64,000 bases of DNA from Sisyra terminalis (GCA_958496175.1 OY292279.1:992001-1056000), one strand, 5' to 3'. Counted from the stretch's first letter, positions 1 to 9,078 are shown. Notes: generated by a model not told the origin, from the letters alone. Numbers and translations are program-made.

Positions 1-2330
1 ACGTATATCTTTGGAAAATTGAAACTGGAAATTAAATTGATAAAAGTCTATGCGAAAAAATTCGACTGATATTGGGTCATTTAACGAAGGAGACTTTTCA
101 TTATGAGGTCTAGTTTTCTCAACGGATTCTGAATTAAGGCTATAAATTGAAATATAATAGGAAAACAATTTTGCCCTGTGTGCCAAAAGACACCCGCAAT
201 ATCGTTTCAAACTTTCAAAAAGGACAATTTTCTAATGCATAAAAAGGACATAAGGGATGTTTTCCTTCACTAAATTAAAGTAGAATATTATAAACTAAAC
301 CATTCTTAACCACTATGCAAAAAATAAAAAGCATTTGTTACGTATATCTTTGGAAAATTGAAACTGGAAATTAAATTGATGAAAGCCTATGCGAAAAAAT
401 TCGACTAATATTGGGTCATTTAAAGAAGGTGACTTTTCATTAAGAGGTCTAGTTTTCTCAACGGATTTTGAAATAAGGCTATCAAGTGAAATATAATAGG
501 AAAACAATTTTGTCCTGTGCGCCAAAAGACACCCGCAATATCGTTTCAAACTTTCAAAAAGGACAATTTTCTAATGCATAAAAAGGACATAAGGGATGGT
601 TTCCTCACTAAATTAAAGTTGAATATTATAAACTAAACCATTCTTAACCACTATGCAAAAAATAAAAAGCATTTGTTACGTATATCTTTGGAAAATTGAA
701 ACTGGAAATTAAATTGTTGAAAGTCTATGCGAAAAAATTCGACTGATATTGGGTCACTTAAAGAAGGTGACTTTTCATTATGAGGTCTAGTTTTCTCAAC
801 GGATTCTGAATTAAGGCTATCAAGTGAAATATAATAGGAAAACAATTTTGTCCTGTGTGCCCAAAGACACCCGCAATATCGTTTCCAACTTTCACAAAGG
901 ACAATTTTCTAATGCATAAAAAGGACATAAGGGATGTTTTCCTTCACTAAATTAAAGTAGAATATTATAAACTAAACCATTCTTAACCACTATGCAAAAA
1001 ATAAAAAGCATTTGTTACGTATATCTTTGGAAAATTGAAACTGGAAATTAAATTGATGAAAGTCTATGCGAAAAAATTCGACTGATATTGGGTCATTTAA
1101 AGAAGGTGACTTTTCATTATGAGGTCTAGTTTTCTCAACGGATTTTGAATTAAGGCTATCAAGTGAAATATAATAGGAAAACAATTTTGTCCTGTGTGCC
1201 AAAAGACACCCGCAATATCGTTTCAAACTTTCAAAAAGGACAATTTTCTAATGCATAAAAAGGACATAAGGGACGTTTTCCTCACTAAATTAAAGTTGAA
1301 TATTATAAACTAAACCATTCTTAACCACTATGCAAAAAAAAAAAGCATTTGTTACGTATATCTTTGGAAAATTGAAACTGGAAATTAAATTGTTGAAAGT
1401 CTAAGCGAAAAAATTCGACTGATATTGGGTCACTTAATGATGGTGACTTTTCATTATGAGGTCTAGTTTTCTCAACGGATTTTGAATTAAGGCTATCAAG
1501 TGAAATATAATAGGAAAACAATTTTGTCCTGTGTGCCAAAAGACACCCGCAATATCGTTTCAAACTTTCAAAAAGGACAATTTTCTAATGCATAAAAAGG
1601 ACATAAGGGATGTTTTCCTTCACTAATTTAAAGATGAATATTATAAACTAAACCATTCTTAACCACTATGCAAAAAATAAAAAGCATTTGTTACGTATAT
1701 CTTTGGAAAATTGAAACTGGAAATTAAATTGATAAAAGTCTATGCGAAAAAATTCGACTGATATTGGGTCATTTAACGAAGGAGACTTTTCATTATGAGG
1801 TCTAGTTTTCTCAACGGATTCTGAATTAAGGCTATAAATTGAAATATAATAGGAAAACAATTTTGCCCTGTGTGCCAAAAGACACCCGCAATATCGTTTC
1901 AAACTTTCAAAAAGGACAATTTTCTAATGCATAAAAAGGACATAAGGGATGTTTTCCTTCACTAAATTAAAGTAGAATATTATAAACTAAACCATTCTTA
2001 ACCACTATGCAAAAAATAAAAAGCATTTGTTACGTATATCTTTGGAAAATTGAAACTGGAAATTAAATTGATGAAAGCCTATGCGAAAAAATTCGACTAA
2101 TATTGGGTCATTTAAAGAAGGTGACTTTTCATTATGAGGTCTAGTTTTCTCAACGGATTTTGAATTAAGGCTATCAAGTGAAATATAATAGGAAAACAAT
2201 TTTGTCCTGTGTGCCAAAAGACACCCCCAATATCGTTTCAAACTTTCAAAAAGGACAATTTTCTAATGCATAAAAAGGACATAAGGGATGTTTTCCTCAC
2301 TAAATTAAAGTTGAATATTATAAACTAAAC
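1..2330. repeat. Five-monomer (~1692 bp) higher-order duplication in array A
   Basis: The segment from 1 to about 640 recurs at 1693 to about 2330, a shift of 1692 bp or five monomers. Shared diagnostic variants include gataaaagtc with ttaacgaaggagac (from 40 and 1732) and gatgaaagcc with cgactaatattggg (from 379 and 2070). Intervening monomers do not share these variants, so this is block duplication rather than chance similarity. Confidence 0.8.
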
Positions 2331-3483
2331 CATTCTTAACCACTATGCAAAAAATAAAAAGCATTTGTTTCGTATATCTTTGGAAAATTAAATCTGGAAA
2401 TTTAATTGTTGAAAGTCTATGCGAAAAAATTCGACTGATATTGGGTCAATTAAAGAAGGTGACTTTTCATTATGAGGTCTAGTTTTCTCAACGGATTCTG
2501 AATTAAGGCTATCAAGTGAAATATAATAGGAAAACAATTTTGTCCTGTGTGCCAAAAGACACCCGCAATATCGTTTCAAACTTTCAAAAAGGACAATTTT
2601 CTAATGCATATAAAGGACATAAGGGATGTTTTCCTCACTAAATTAAAGTTGAATATTATAAACTAATCCATTCTTAACCACTATGCTAAAAATAAAAAGC
2701 ATTTGTTACGTATATCTTTGGAAAATTGAAACTGGAAATTAAATTGTTGAAAGTCTATGCGAAAAAATTCGACTGATATTGGGTCATTTAAAGAAGGTGA
2801 CTTTTCATTATGAGGTCTAGTTTTATCAACGGATTCTGAATTAAGGCTATCAAGTGAAATTATAATAGGAAAACAATTTTGTCCTGTGTGCCAAAAGACA
2901 ACCGCAATATCGTTTCAAACTTTCAAAAAGGGCAATTTTCTAATGCATAAAAAGGACATAAGGGATGTTTTCCTCACTAAATTAAAGTTGAATATTATAA
3001 ACTAAACCATTCTTAACCACTATGCAAAAAATAAAAAGCATTTGTTTCGTATATCTTTGGAAAATTAAATCTGGAAATTAAATTGTTGAAAGTCTATGCG
3101 AAAAAATTCGACTGATATTGGGTCATTTAAAGAAGGTGACTTTTCATTATGAGGTCTAGTTTTCTCAACGGATTCTGAATTAAGGCTATCAAGTGAAATA
3201 TAATAGGAAAAAAATTTTGTCCTGTGTGCCAAAAGACACCCGCAATAACGTTTCAAACTTTCAAAAAGGACAATTTTCTAATGCATATAAAGGACATAAG
3301 GGATGTTTTCCTTCACTAAATTAAAGTAGAATATTATAAACTAAACCATTCTTAACCACTATGCAAAAAATAAAAAGCATTTGTTTCGTATATCTTTGGA
3401 AAATTGAAACTGGAAATTAAATTGATGAAAGTCTATGCAAAAAAATTCGACTGATATTGGGTCATTTAAAGAAGGTGACTTTT

Positions 3484-4737
3484 CATTATGAGGTCTAGTT
3501 TCCTCAACGGATTTTGAATAAAGGCTATCAAGTGAAATATAATAGGAAAAAAAATTTGTCCTGTGTGCCAAAAGACACCCGCAATATCGTTTCAAACTTT
3601 CAAAAAGGACAATTTTCAAATGCATAAAAAGGACATAAGGGATGTTTTCCTTCACTAAATTAAAGTTGAATATTATAAACTAAACCATTCTTAACCACTA
3701 TGAAAAAAATAAAAAGCATTTGTTACGTATATCTTTGGAAAATTGAAACTGGAAATTAAATTGTTGAAAGTCTATGCGAAAAAATTCGACTGATATTGGG
3801 TCATTTAAAGAAGGTGACTTTTCATTATGAGGTCTAGTTTTCTCAACGGATTTTGAATTAAGGCAATCAAGAGAAATATAATAGGAAAACAATTTTGTCC
3901 TGTGTGCCAAAAGACACCCGCAATATCGTTTCAAACTTTCAGAAAGGACAATTTTCTAATGCATAAAAAGGACATAAGGGATGTTTTCCTCACTAAATTA
4001 AAGTTAAATATTATAAACTAAACCATTCTTAACCACTATGCAAAAAATTAAAAGCATTTGTTACGTATATCTTTGGAAAATTGAAACTGGAAATTAAATT
4101 GTTGAAAGTCTATGCGAAAAAATTCGACTGATATTGGGTCATTTAAAGAAGGTGACTTTTCATTTTGAGGTCTAGTTTCCTCAACGGATTTTGAATAAAG
4201 GCTATCAAGTGAAATATAATAGGAAAAAAAATTTGTCCTGTGTGCCAAAAGACACCCGCAATATCGTTTCAAACTTTCAAAAAGGACAATTTTCAAATGC
4301 ATAAAAAGGACATAAGGGATGTTTTCCTTCACTAAATTAAAGTTGAATATTATAAACTAAACCATTCTTAACCACTATGAAAAAAATAAAAAGCATTTGT
4401 TACGTATATCTTTGGAAAATTGAAACTGGAAATTAAATTGTTGAAAGTCTATGCGAAAAAATTCGACTGATATTGGGTCATTTAAAGAAGGTGACTTTTC
4501 ATTTTGAGGTCTAGTTTTCTCAACGGATTCTGAATTAAGGCTATCAAGTGAAATATAATAGGAAAACAATTTTGTCCTGTGTGCCAAAAGACACCCGCAA
4601 TATCGTTTCAAACTTTCAAAAAGGACAATTTTCTAATGCATAAAAAGGACATATGGGATGTTTTCCTTCACTAAATTAAAGTAGAATATTATAAACTAAA
4701 CCATTCTTAACCACTATGCAAAAAATAAAAAGCATTT
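3484..4737. repeat. Tandem dimer duplication (677 bp) at the right end of array A
   Basis: Two consecutive two-monomer blocks repeat with a shift of 677 bp. Diagnostics are tagtttcctcaacgg followed by ttttgaataaagg at 3496 and 4173, a run of extra A before atttgtcctg, and actatgaaaaaaat in place of actatgcaaaaaat at about 3698 and 4375. The dimer lies directly against the array edge at 4740. Confidence 0.75.
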
Positions 4738-4740
4738 GTT

Positions 4741-4798
4741 GGAAAACTTTTAGGTCCTTGATCCTTTTTTTCCAGAAAACAAATTTGTATTTAAATAG
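4741..4798. repeat. Short direct repeat, copy 1 (at the satellite boundary)
   Basis: This stretch (ttaggtccttgatcc ... caaatttgtatttaaa) matches 5928-5981 (ttaagatccttgatct ... ccaatttgtatttcaaa) with few mismatches. The later copy lies just outside SINE-like copy 1, and ttggaaaa precedes both. The array A edge may therefore abut a truncated copy of the same dispersed sequence. Confidence 0.55.
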
Positions 4799-5230
4799 CT
4801 TTAGCTAGCACAATAGGTGAATTTTAAATATCGAAAAAACTATTAACGATATCGAAAACTTTAGGTTTAATTGGATTTTTGTTTCGATCGTAACGTAATA
4901 TAGCTATGGTGTGAATTTCATCGAGAAATTCGACTAACATTTTTTTGAAAAAAATCGACGTACATTTGGTCGACGAAATAAAATTTCTCAGAAGAGAAAA
5001 AAAAAAGTTTTTCCCCTTAAGCTTTTCCGGGACCAAATTTATACCATCGATAGAGTAATTCAAGCGCTATCGAATGAGCCTACTATCGTTAACCTACGAT
5101 CGATAGTTATCGCTACAAATGGCTTTGAAGATGGAAAAAGTGAAAAAAATCGCCAATTTAGGCCTATTTTTGGGATTCTTCAGAATTTCGGCAGGAAAAT
5201 TTTCAACAAAAAAATGAAAAATTGAATAAT

Positions 5231-5430
5231 TAAAATGATTTTTAGGCTTCTCGGAGCGTAACTAAGCCATTCCCGAAATCCCATTTCACTAAATTCGAAA
5301 ATTCGAGGTTCCCCCCCAAAAAAAAAAAAACGAAAAAATTGACTTCAGGATATGTTTTTTAGGCCTCCCGTGACGTAACTAAGCCATTCCCAGAGTCCTA
5401 CTTCCCGAAAATCGAAAATTCGGTAATTTT
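5231..5430. repeat. Two diverged ~117-bp tandem units
   Basis: The word actaagccattccc occurs at 5261 and 5378. Similar flanks (tttttaggc before it and gaaaattcg after it) extend over about 80 bp in each copy. A weaker relative (ttaggcctatttttggg) lies near 5158. The first unit ends in a C7 run followed by an A13 run (5311-5330), a likely slippage site and possible sequencing-error spot. Confidence 0.65.
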
Positions 5431-5437
5431 TCGGGAA

Positions 5438-5496
5438 TGACGTCATTGGGTGGCGACGTATGTGTGACGTCATATATATGAAAATGAGTGACGTCA
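5438..5496. promoter_or_regulatory. Cluster of three TGACGTCA palindromes (CRE/ATF-like)
   Basis: Perfect TGACGTCA octamers lie at 5438-5445, 5465-5472 and 5489-5496, spaced 27 and 24 bp start to start. TGACGTCA is the consensus cAMP-response element bound by CREB/ATF bZIP factors in animals. Three perfect copies in 59 bp of A+T-rich sequence is well above expectation. No promoter or transcript start can be tied to them, and the nearest gene-like sequence is about 1 kb away on the minus strand and reads toward the cluster. Regulatory function is inference. Confidence 0.4.
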
Positions 5497-5538
5497 CAAA
5501 ACCATTGAGCAAAAATAAAATGAAAAATAAATTGCATC

Positions 5539-5607
5539 ATCGATCGATCATTTCGAACCCCGAAAGGTTGGAACTGTTCGATCGAATATTTCGATGATAC
5601 AATGTCT
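5539..5607. repeat. Imperfect inverted repeat (atcatcga / tcgatgat arms)
   Basis: The left arm atcatcgatcgatcatttcg and a right arm rich in ttcgatcga that ends in tcgatgat can pair imperfectly around a short G+C-richer centre (ccccgaaagg). It is read as a local palindrome. No function is assigned. Confidence 0.45.
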
Positions 5608-5679
5608 GGAATGAGGAATTAATGTTAATTAGATATATTATAAGCTGTAAGGAATAGAAATCAATTATTAGAAATTATA

Positions 5680-5931
5680 AAAATCCGGGACCAATCGGGA
5701 TGCGAACCAGGGACCTCGACTCCGAACAACAGCAACGGCGACCAAGACGACTCGGCTATCAGATGATATATGTAAATGACCTTAAAACTCATATATAAAC
5801 AATTCTTATGAGATTTTTGGAAAATTGAAAAAAAAATTCGATCGATGGAGTTGGAATTTTCCAAAAATATTTTAACCATAGCTGCTCCATGTTAATGTTG
5901 GAAAATTTTACTAAAAACATTGCAACATTTT
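5680..5931 (-). repeat. tRNA-derived SINE-like element, copy 1
   Basis: On the minus strand an A-box-like TAGCCGAGTCG (ends near 5748) and a B-box GGTTCGCATCCCG (5696-5708) are about 50 nt apart, the internal RNA polymerase III promoter arrangement of tRNA genes. No acceptable cloverleaf is seen. The upstream part on the same strand begins with a sequence containing atggagcagctatgg and is shared with copy 2 near 8130, so the two are members of one dispersed family rather than tRNA genes. Here the tRNA-like part sits at the downstream end, which is unusual for a SINE, whose tRNA head is normally 5'. A 72-codon open frame across it is incidental. Confidence 0.5.
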
Positions 5932-5981
5932 AAGATCCTTGATCTTTTTTGTCGACAAAAACCAATTTGTATTTCAAAAGA
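5928..5981. repeat. Short direct repeat, copy 2
   Basis: Matches 4741-4798 (see that entry). It begins at the outer end of SINE-like copy 1 (ttggaaaattttactaaa) and may be part of the same dispersed sequence. Confidence 0.5.
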
Positions 5982-6545
5982 GTTTCTTCAGAAAATTAAA
6001 CTTTATATATAAAATAAAATCGATTAGGACTTCAAAAAGTTGAGATATTTTTCGATATTGGCTTAATCGAATTATTCGATAATCTATCGAAAAACATTGA
6101 TTTTACCTTACTTACCTCTTCGTTGCATTATCTTAACTTTTCTTTGTATCTTAACTCTGAAATATAAAATTCAAGAGGATGGGTGCGGAAAATCGAATTG
6201 AAAAAATATATTCAATTAAAATAAATTTATTAATGTTAAATATCAAGACAGTTCGTAATAAATTACAATATTAGTTTTTCCACAATAGTTTATATAATTT
6301 ATGTAAAAGTATCAATTATTATAATCATATAGAAATATTAAGTTAATACAATTTTCTTGATTTTTCAGATATTTTCACTATTTATCTCTTAAACCACTTT
6401 ATCACTTCACATTCACTGAATTATTAAAACACAATTTACAGCACAGATTGTTGTAGTAAATCCATTAGTGATCTTCTTGGTAGATATCAATTGTGGAAAT
6501 GATATCCCACAGGAATTTCATTGATGATCTTCCAACGATCCGCAT

Positions 6546-6886
6546 TTATTCCTCAAACGTCCATTTGGAAATGATGAACATCTCAACTCCAATGAATAAT
6601 TCCCCGTTGTCATCGGCCAGCTTCTTCTGGAAAGAAAAAATCAATATTTGGAGGTCTCAAAAGTACGGCGACTTACCAATCATTTATCTCCCAAAAAGAT
6701 GATACATTCTTCAGCGCAAAAACAATGTCTTGGTCCTTAGTTTCTTGGTAATTTGGATCTGTAAAAATATATTTCATTAATATTTCAACAAACTATACTT
6801 TCTAGGGACATTAACTTGAATACTGGGGAACATATGGCGCAGCCCATTTACATAATTTCCATAATGAAACAATGGTTGCTGAACTT
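6546..6886 (-). pseudogene. Three-exon gene remnant, C-terminal end, one-base frame break
   Basis: I do not recognise the protein. Three minus-strand exons fit together. Exon a is 6886-6816 (acceptor tgcag, donor gttaat), exon b is 6758-6677 (acceptor tttttacag, strong donor gtaagt), and exon c is 6626-6546 (acceptor tttctttccag, ending in TAA at 6548-6546). The introns are 57 and 50 nt. The a-to-b junction is phase-consistent and reads ...AAPYVPQYSNPNYQETKD. Exon b continues DIVFALKNVSSFWEIND, and exon c reads KKLADDNGELFIGVEMF to the stop. At the b-to-c junction TG joins A to give TGA. A single missing base at the start of exon c would explain this, so I call it a pseudogene, or a base-call error. 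The 5' exons are unknown: 0.05-0.17 kb further upstream lies a decayed satellite monomer. The plus-strand frame at 6493-6702 is its shadow. Coding sense is supported by codon pattern and splice signals only. Confidence 0.45.
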
Positions 6887-6934
6887 CTGCATTTATTAAC
6901 AAAGTTGCAAGATTGCGTTTCCTGATAAGGGCTG

Positions 6935-7055
6935 TTTTTTCAAAGTTTTAAAAAGGACAATTTTCAAGTACATAAAAAGGATATAAGAGATGGTTTTCTT
7001 TCGTAGAAAATTGCTGCCATTTAAAACTGACTCATTCTTAACTGACTCATTATTC
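6935..7055. repeat. Decayed solitary satellite monomer fragment in island 1
   Basis: The stretch tcaaagttttaaaaaggaca, then a variant of cgagtgcataaaaaggatataaggg, then cattcttaact, follows the monomer order over about 120 bp with heavy divergence. It ends just before the block shared with island 2. Island 2 has an equally decayed fragment at the corresponding place (about 56970-57115). Confidence 0.75.
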
Positions 7056-7074
7056 CTAATTCGGTGATCAAAAC

Positions 7075-7192
7075 CTGATCTTTTATTATCTTCCTGTTTA
7101 TCCCGTGGATTGAGATATTCTTCTGATATTCACAATACTTAAGCTGCACTCCCAGTGGCTTACATTTGCAGATGATTTGATTAGATTCTTCT
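7075..7192 (-). CDS. Candidate internal exon of an unrecognised gene, copy 1
   Basis: On the minus strand an acceptor (tacag) precedes 7192. An open frame (EESNQIICKCKPLGVQLKYC and onward) runs 39 codons to a possible donor, CAG|gttttg, after 7075. The island 2 copy keeps the acceptor and the frame (EESNQIINKYKPLKVQHKYC). Over 27 aligned codons I count about 4 synonymous and 7 non-synonymous differences, so selection on this frame is not demonstrated. The flanking sequence is about equally conserved. The phase does not connect obviously to the exons at 6546-6886. It could equally be non-coding. Confidence 0.3.
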
Positions 7193-7520
7193 CTGTATGA
7201 ATTATTTTTAAATATATTTTAAAAATACATTTTTGTCGTTCATTAGTTAGTTAAACGTTGGAAAATATCTACAAAAGTAACAGAAAGTACATATAACCTC
7301 ATATAAACATTGCGCCCATACCTACAATTTTACAATAAATATTACCTGTTTCACATTTATTTATTCGATTTTGATTTTATGAAGTTAAAATGTAACATTG
7401 GCCATCAGATCAAACAACCATAACATTAAATATTCAATTTATTTGGATAAACTAAAGTCAATTATGAACTAATAACTTTCAAAAATTAGCTGTCGCATTG
7501 ACATGTATCGTATCTCCACC

Positions 7521-7623
7521 TATGCTAGAACGTGTGAACTCTTGACATGTATGTCAATTGAACCACCTTAAGTTTTTAGTGCCACCTGTGAGTCAGGTGG
7601 ATGTACTCATAGCTTCCAACAAA
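7521..7623. other. Highly conserved core of the island-shared block, copy 1
   Basis: From tatgctagaac to ccaacaaaa this is about 95% identical to 57636-57738, and 53 consecutive bases (7571-7623 against 57686-57738) match perfectly. The rest of the block is only about 75-85% identical. It contains the hairpin at 7582-7600. On the minus strand a short frame (VGSYEYIHLTH) ends at CAG|gtggca, in phase with the exon at 7192, but conservation continues equally on both sides of that site. A regulatory or RNA-level constraint, or local gene conversion, are alternatives. Confidence 0.6.
7582..7600. other. Perfect 7-bp hairpin CCACCTG-TGAGT-CAGGTGG
   Basis: The stem 7582-7588 pairs exactly with 7594-7600 around a 5-nt loop. 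Each arm contains an E-box half (CACCTG / CAGGTG). It is identical at 57697-57715. A helitron 3' end would need CTRR shortly after a hairpin, and that is not seen. Confidence 0.6.
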
Positions 7624-7819
7624 ATACGAATCGCATTTTGGCGTTGTCTTAATTCAAAATTCTAAACAATTCGAATTGTCAATACATAAGAAATGTTAGA
7701 AATAAGCAATAAATTTAAAAATTAAATATAATTACTTACTGCTTTTAATTTTTCACACATAAGAGATGAAATTGAGTAGGAAATTGAATATGAAATAAAG
7801 GCATGCCAATCGAAAACTT

Positions 7820-7880
7820 AAGTTCATCCGTACATGCTGGGCAAATTTTTCCGAAAACCAAGCTCGTTTAAGGGATGACC
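7820..7880. repeat. 60-bp direct repeat, copy 1
   Basis: The stretch from aagttcatccgtacatgctg through caaatttttccgaaaac to aagggatga matches 8601-8660 with few differences. The copies are 781 bp apart and bracket SINE-like copy 2. They could be ends of an unrecognised element or a local duplication. Confidence 0.7.
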
Positions 7881-7949
7881 GCGGCAATTTGGTGACGTTA
7901 TGGCATTATTTCTAGACTTAAAAAAATATAAATAAATTATAAAAAAAAA

Positions 7950-8195
7950 AATATGACATTTTCAAGGTTCGAACCCGGAGATTGTTGCTTTAGATTCTCT
8001 CAACATATCCACTCGGCTACAACTGCACGTGTTTGCATTAAATAAAAACTTATATATAAATATTTCTCAGATCACAAAATTCAATTTTCTTTCGGGATCG
8101 AAATATTTGAAATTTTCCAAAACAAATTGAAACCATAGCTGCTCCATAATACTTCCGGAAAATGTGTCAATATACATAGTAACATTTTGTTGTTT
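7950..8195 (-). repeat. tRNA-derived SINE-like element, copy 2
   Basis: On the minus strand there is an A-box TAGCCGAGTGG (8019-8009) and a perfect B-box GGGTTCGAACC (7976-7966), about 44 nt apart. The segment between can form only a 5-bp stem with an oversized loop, so it is not a functional tRNA. Sequence upstream on the minus strand (atggagcagctatggtttc..., near 8140, and the atatataag segment near 8050) is shared with copy 1 at 5680-5931. Plus-strand A runs near 7941-7951 read as T on the element strand just after the B-box. Confidence 0.55.
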
Positions 8196-8600
8196 TTCCC
8201 CATTTTTTTCGATATTTAAAATTCTAAGAAACGGTAATGCATTGTTGTCGTATGAACAAATATGTACTGCTCTTCTTTAAAGTAAATCAAAACCAACTAT
8301 CAACTTTAAGAATTTAATTCCGCAAAAAGAAAACAAAATAAGTTTTCTCGTAAATTCCAATAAGATATTCAACTCTTTTGTTGTTGTTGTACTATATTTG
8401 TACAATAACATAGGAAATAATATGAGAAATATCGTGAAAAATCATATAGTTTGGTAGGCAATCTGCTTACACCAATGTACAAACAAAATAAATGGTTGCA
8501 TAAATGTTGCATTTAATAACATTTCTCGGGTAATTTTAGGGCTGCTTTATGGTTTAATTTGTAATTTGTAAGGGTTATTTGAAATTTTTCATAAAAATAT

Positions 8601-8660
8601 AAGTCCATCCGTACATGCTGTGCAAATTTTTCCGAAAACAAACCACATTTAAGGGATGAA
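8601..8660. repeat. 60-bp direct repeat, copy 2
   Basis: Matches 7820-7880. From about 8661 the two diverge, although a loose similarity (taacgtcatggg against tgacgttatggc) follows at different spacing. Confidence 0.7.
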
Positions 8661-9078
8661 ATCGACAATCAAAGTGGCAGAAGAAATCATCAAACTTCAA
8701 GTGTTTGTAACGTCATGGGATCAAATAAGGGATGGTTTTCGATCCAGATAAAGTTTCGGGTTCGAAACAATGTATTAAACGATAATAAAACAATCTATTT
8801 CAAATTCGAGAAAAGAAAATTTTTCACCAAAATAAACCGTGGGTTAACCATCGTTGATTTTTCACGAAAATTGTAAAATTTATAAATAAATTATTAAACA
8901 ATGTCCTTACGAGAGATGCGGAGTGAAAAAATGTTTATCCTGTGTGCCAAAGGACACCCGCAATATCGTTTCAAAGTTTCAAAAAGGACAATTTTCGAGT
9001 GCATAAAAAGGATATAAGGGATGATTTGTTTCGCCAATATTGAGTTGAATATTAAAGATTAAATCATCCTTAACTACT

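Larger units (their letters stand above)
1..4740. repeat. Satellite array A, ~338-339 bp monomer, left subfamily
   Basis: About 14 head-to-tail monomers. The word cattcttaac recurs at 301, 639, 978 and 1316, giving a period of 338-339 bp. This subfamily is recognised by acgtatatctttggaaaatt after gcatttgtt, by cattcttaaccactatg, and by the tgtgccaaaagacacccg form of the variable segment. Array B has aactagatccttgtaaaatt and catccttaactactatg at the same places. The array runs off the left edge of the window. It ends sharply at 4740, inside a monomer just after gcatttgtt, with no visible decay of the last copies. The minus-strand open frames of 63-98 codons here are periodic by-products of the repeat. 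Confidence 0.97.
7060..7775. repeat. Island-shared block, copy 1 (0.7 kb)
   Basis: From cggtgat (near 7062) to about 7775 this aligns collinearly with 57182-57890 in island 2 at roughly 75-85% identity by eye. Shared landmarks include ggaaaatatctacaaaa, ataaatattacctgtttca, ttgacatgtatgtcaatt and ctcatagcttccaacaaaa. Both copies have a decayed satellite monomer on the left. The block may be a paralogous gene segment on the minus strand or an uncharacterised dispersed element. Confidence 0.85.
4741..8920. other. Island 1: non-satellite DNA between arrays A and B
   Basis: The satellite period stops at 4740 and resumes near 8921 at a different monomer phase: after gcatttgtt on the left, and just before the tcctgtgtgcc segment on the right. 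The island is therefore not a simple insertion into a single monomer. The subfamily also changes across it. Named contents are listed separately. Segments 5932-6545, 8196-8600 and 8661-8920 are A+T-rich with no gene, RNA or repeat that I can support. Confidence 0.9.

Noticed and set aside
313..4611. Series of minus-strand frames of 63-98 codons in array A
   Set aside because: They recur every ~338 bp with the satellite, have no start context, and change length with single-base variants. They are treated as by-products of a period divisible by 3.
4824..5063. Minus-strand frame of 79 codons at the left of island 1
   Set aside because: Low-complexity K/N/I/F composition driven by A+T-rich DNA, with no splice partners or recognisable motifs.
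6493..6702. Plus-strand frame of 69 codons in island 1
   Set aside because: It lies antisense to the two best-supported spliced exons and crosses the minus-strand intron. It lacks any support of its own.
7582..7624. Helitron 3' terminus (hairpin near the end)
   Set aside because: A hairpin is present but no CTRR follows at the usual distance, and conservation continues on both sides.
5680..8035. Functional tRNA genes
   Set aside because: A-box and B-box are good, but no acceptor stem or normal anticodon arm forms, and both copies share non-tRNA arms, so they are called SINE-like.
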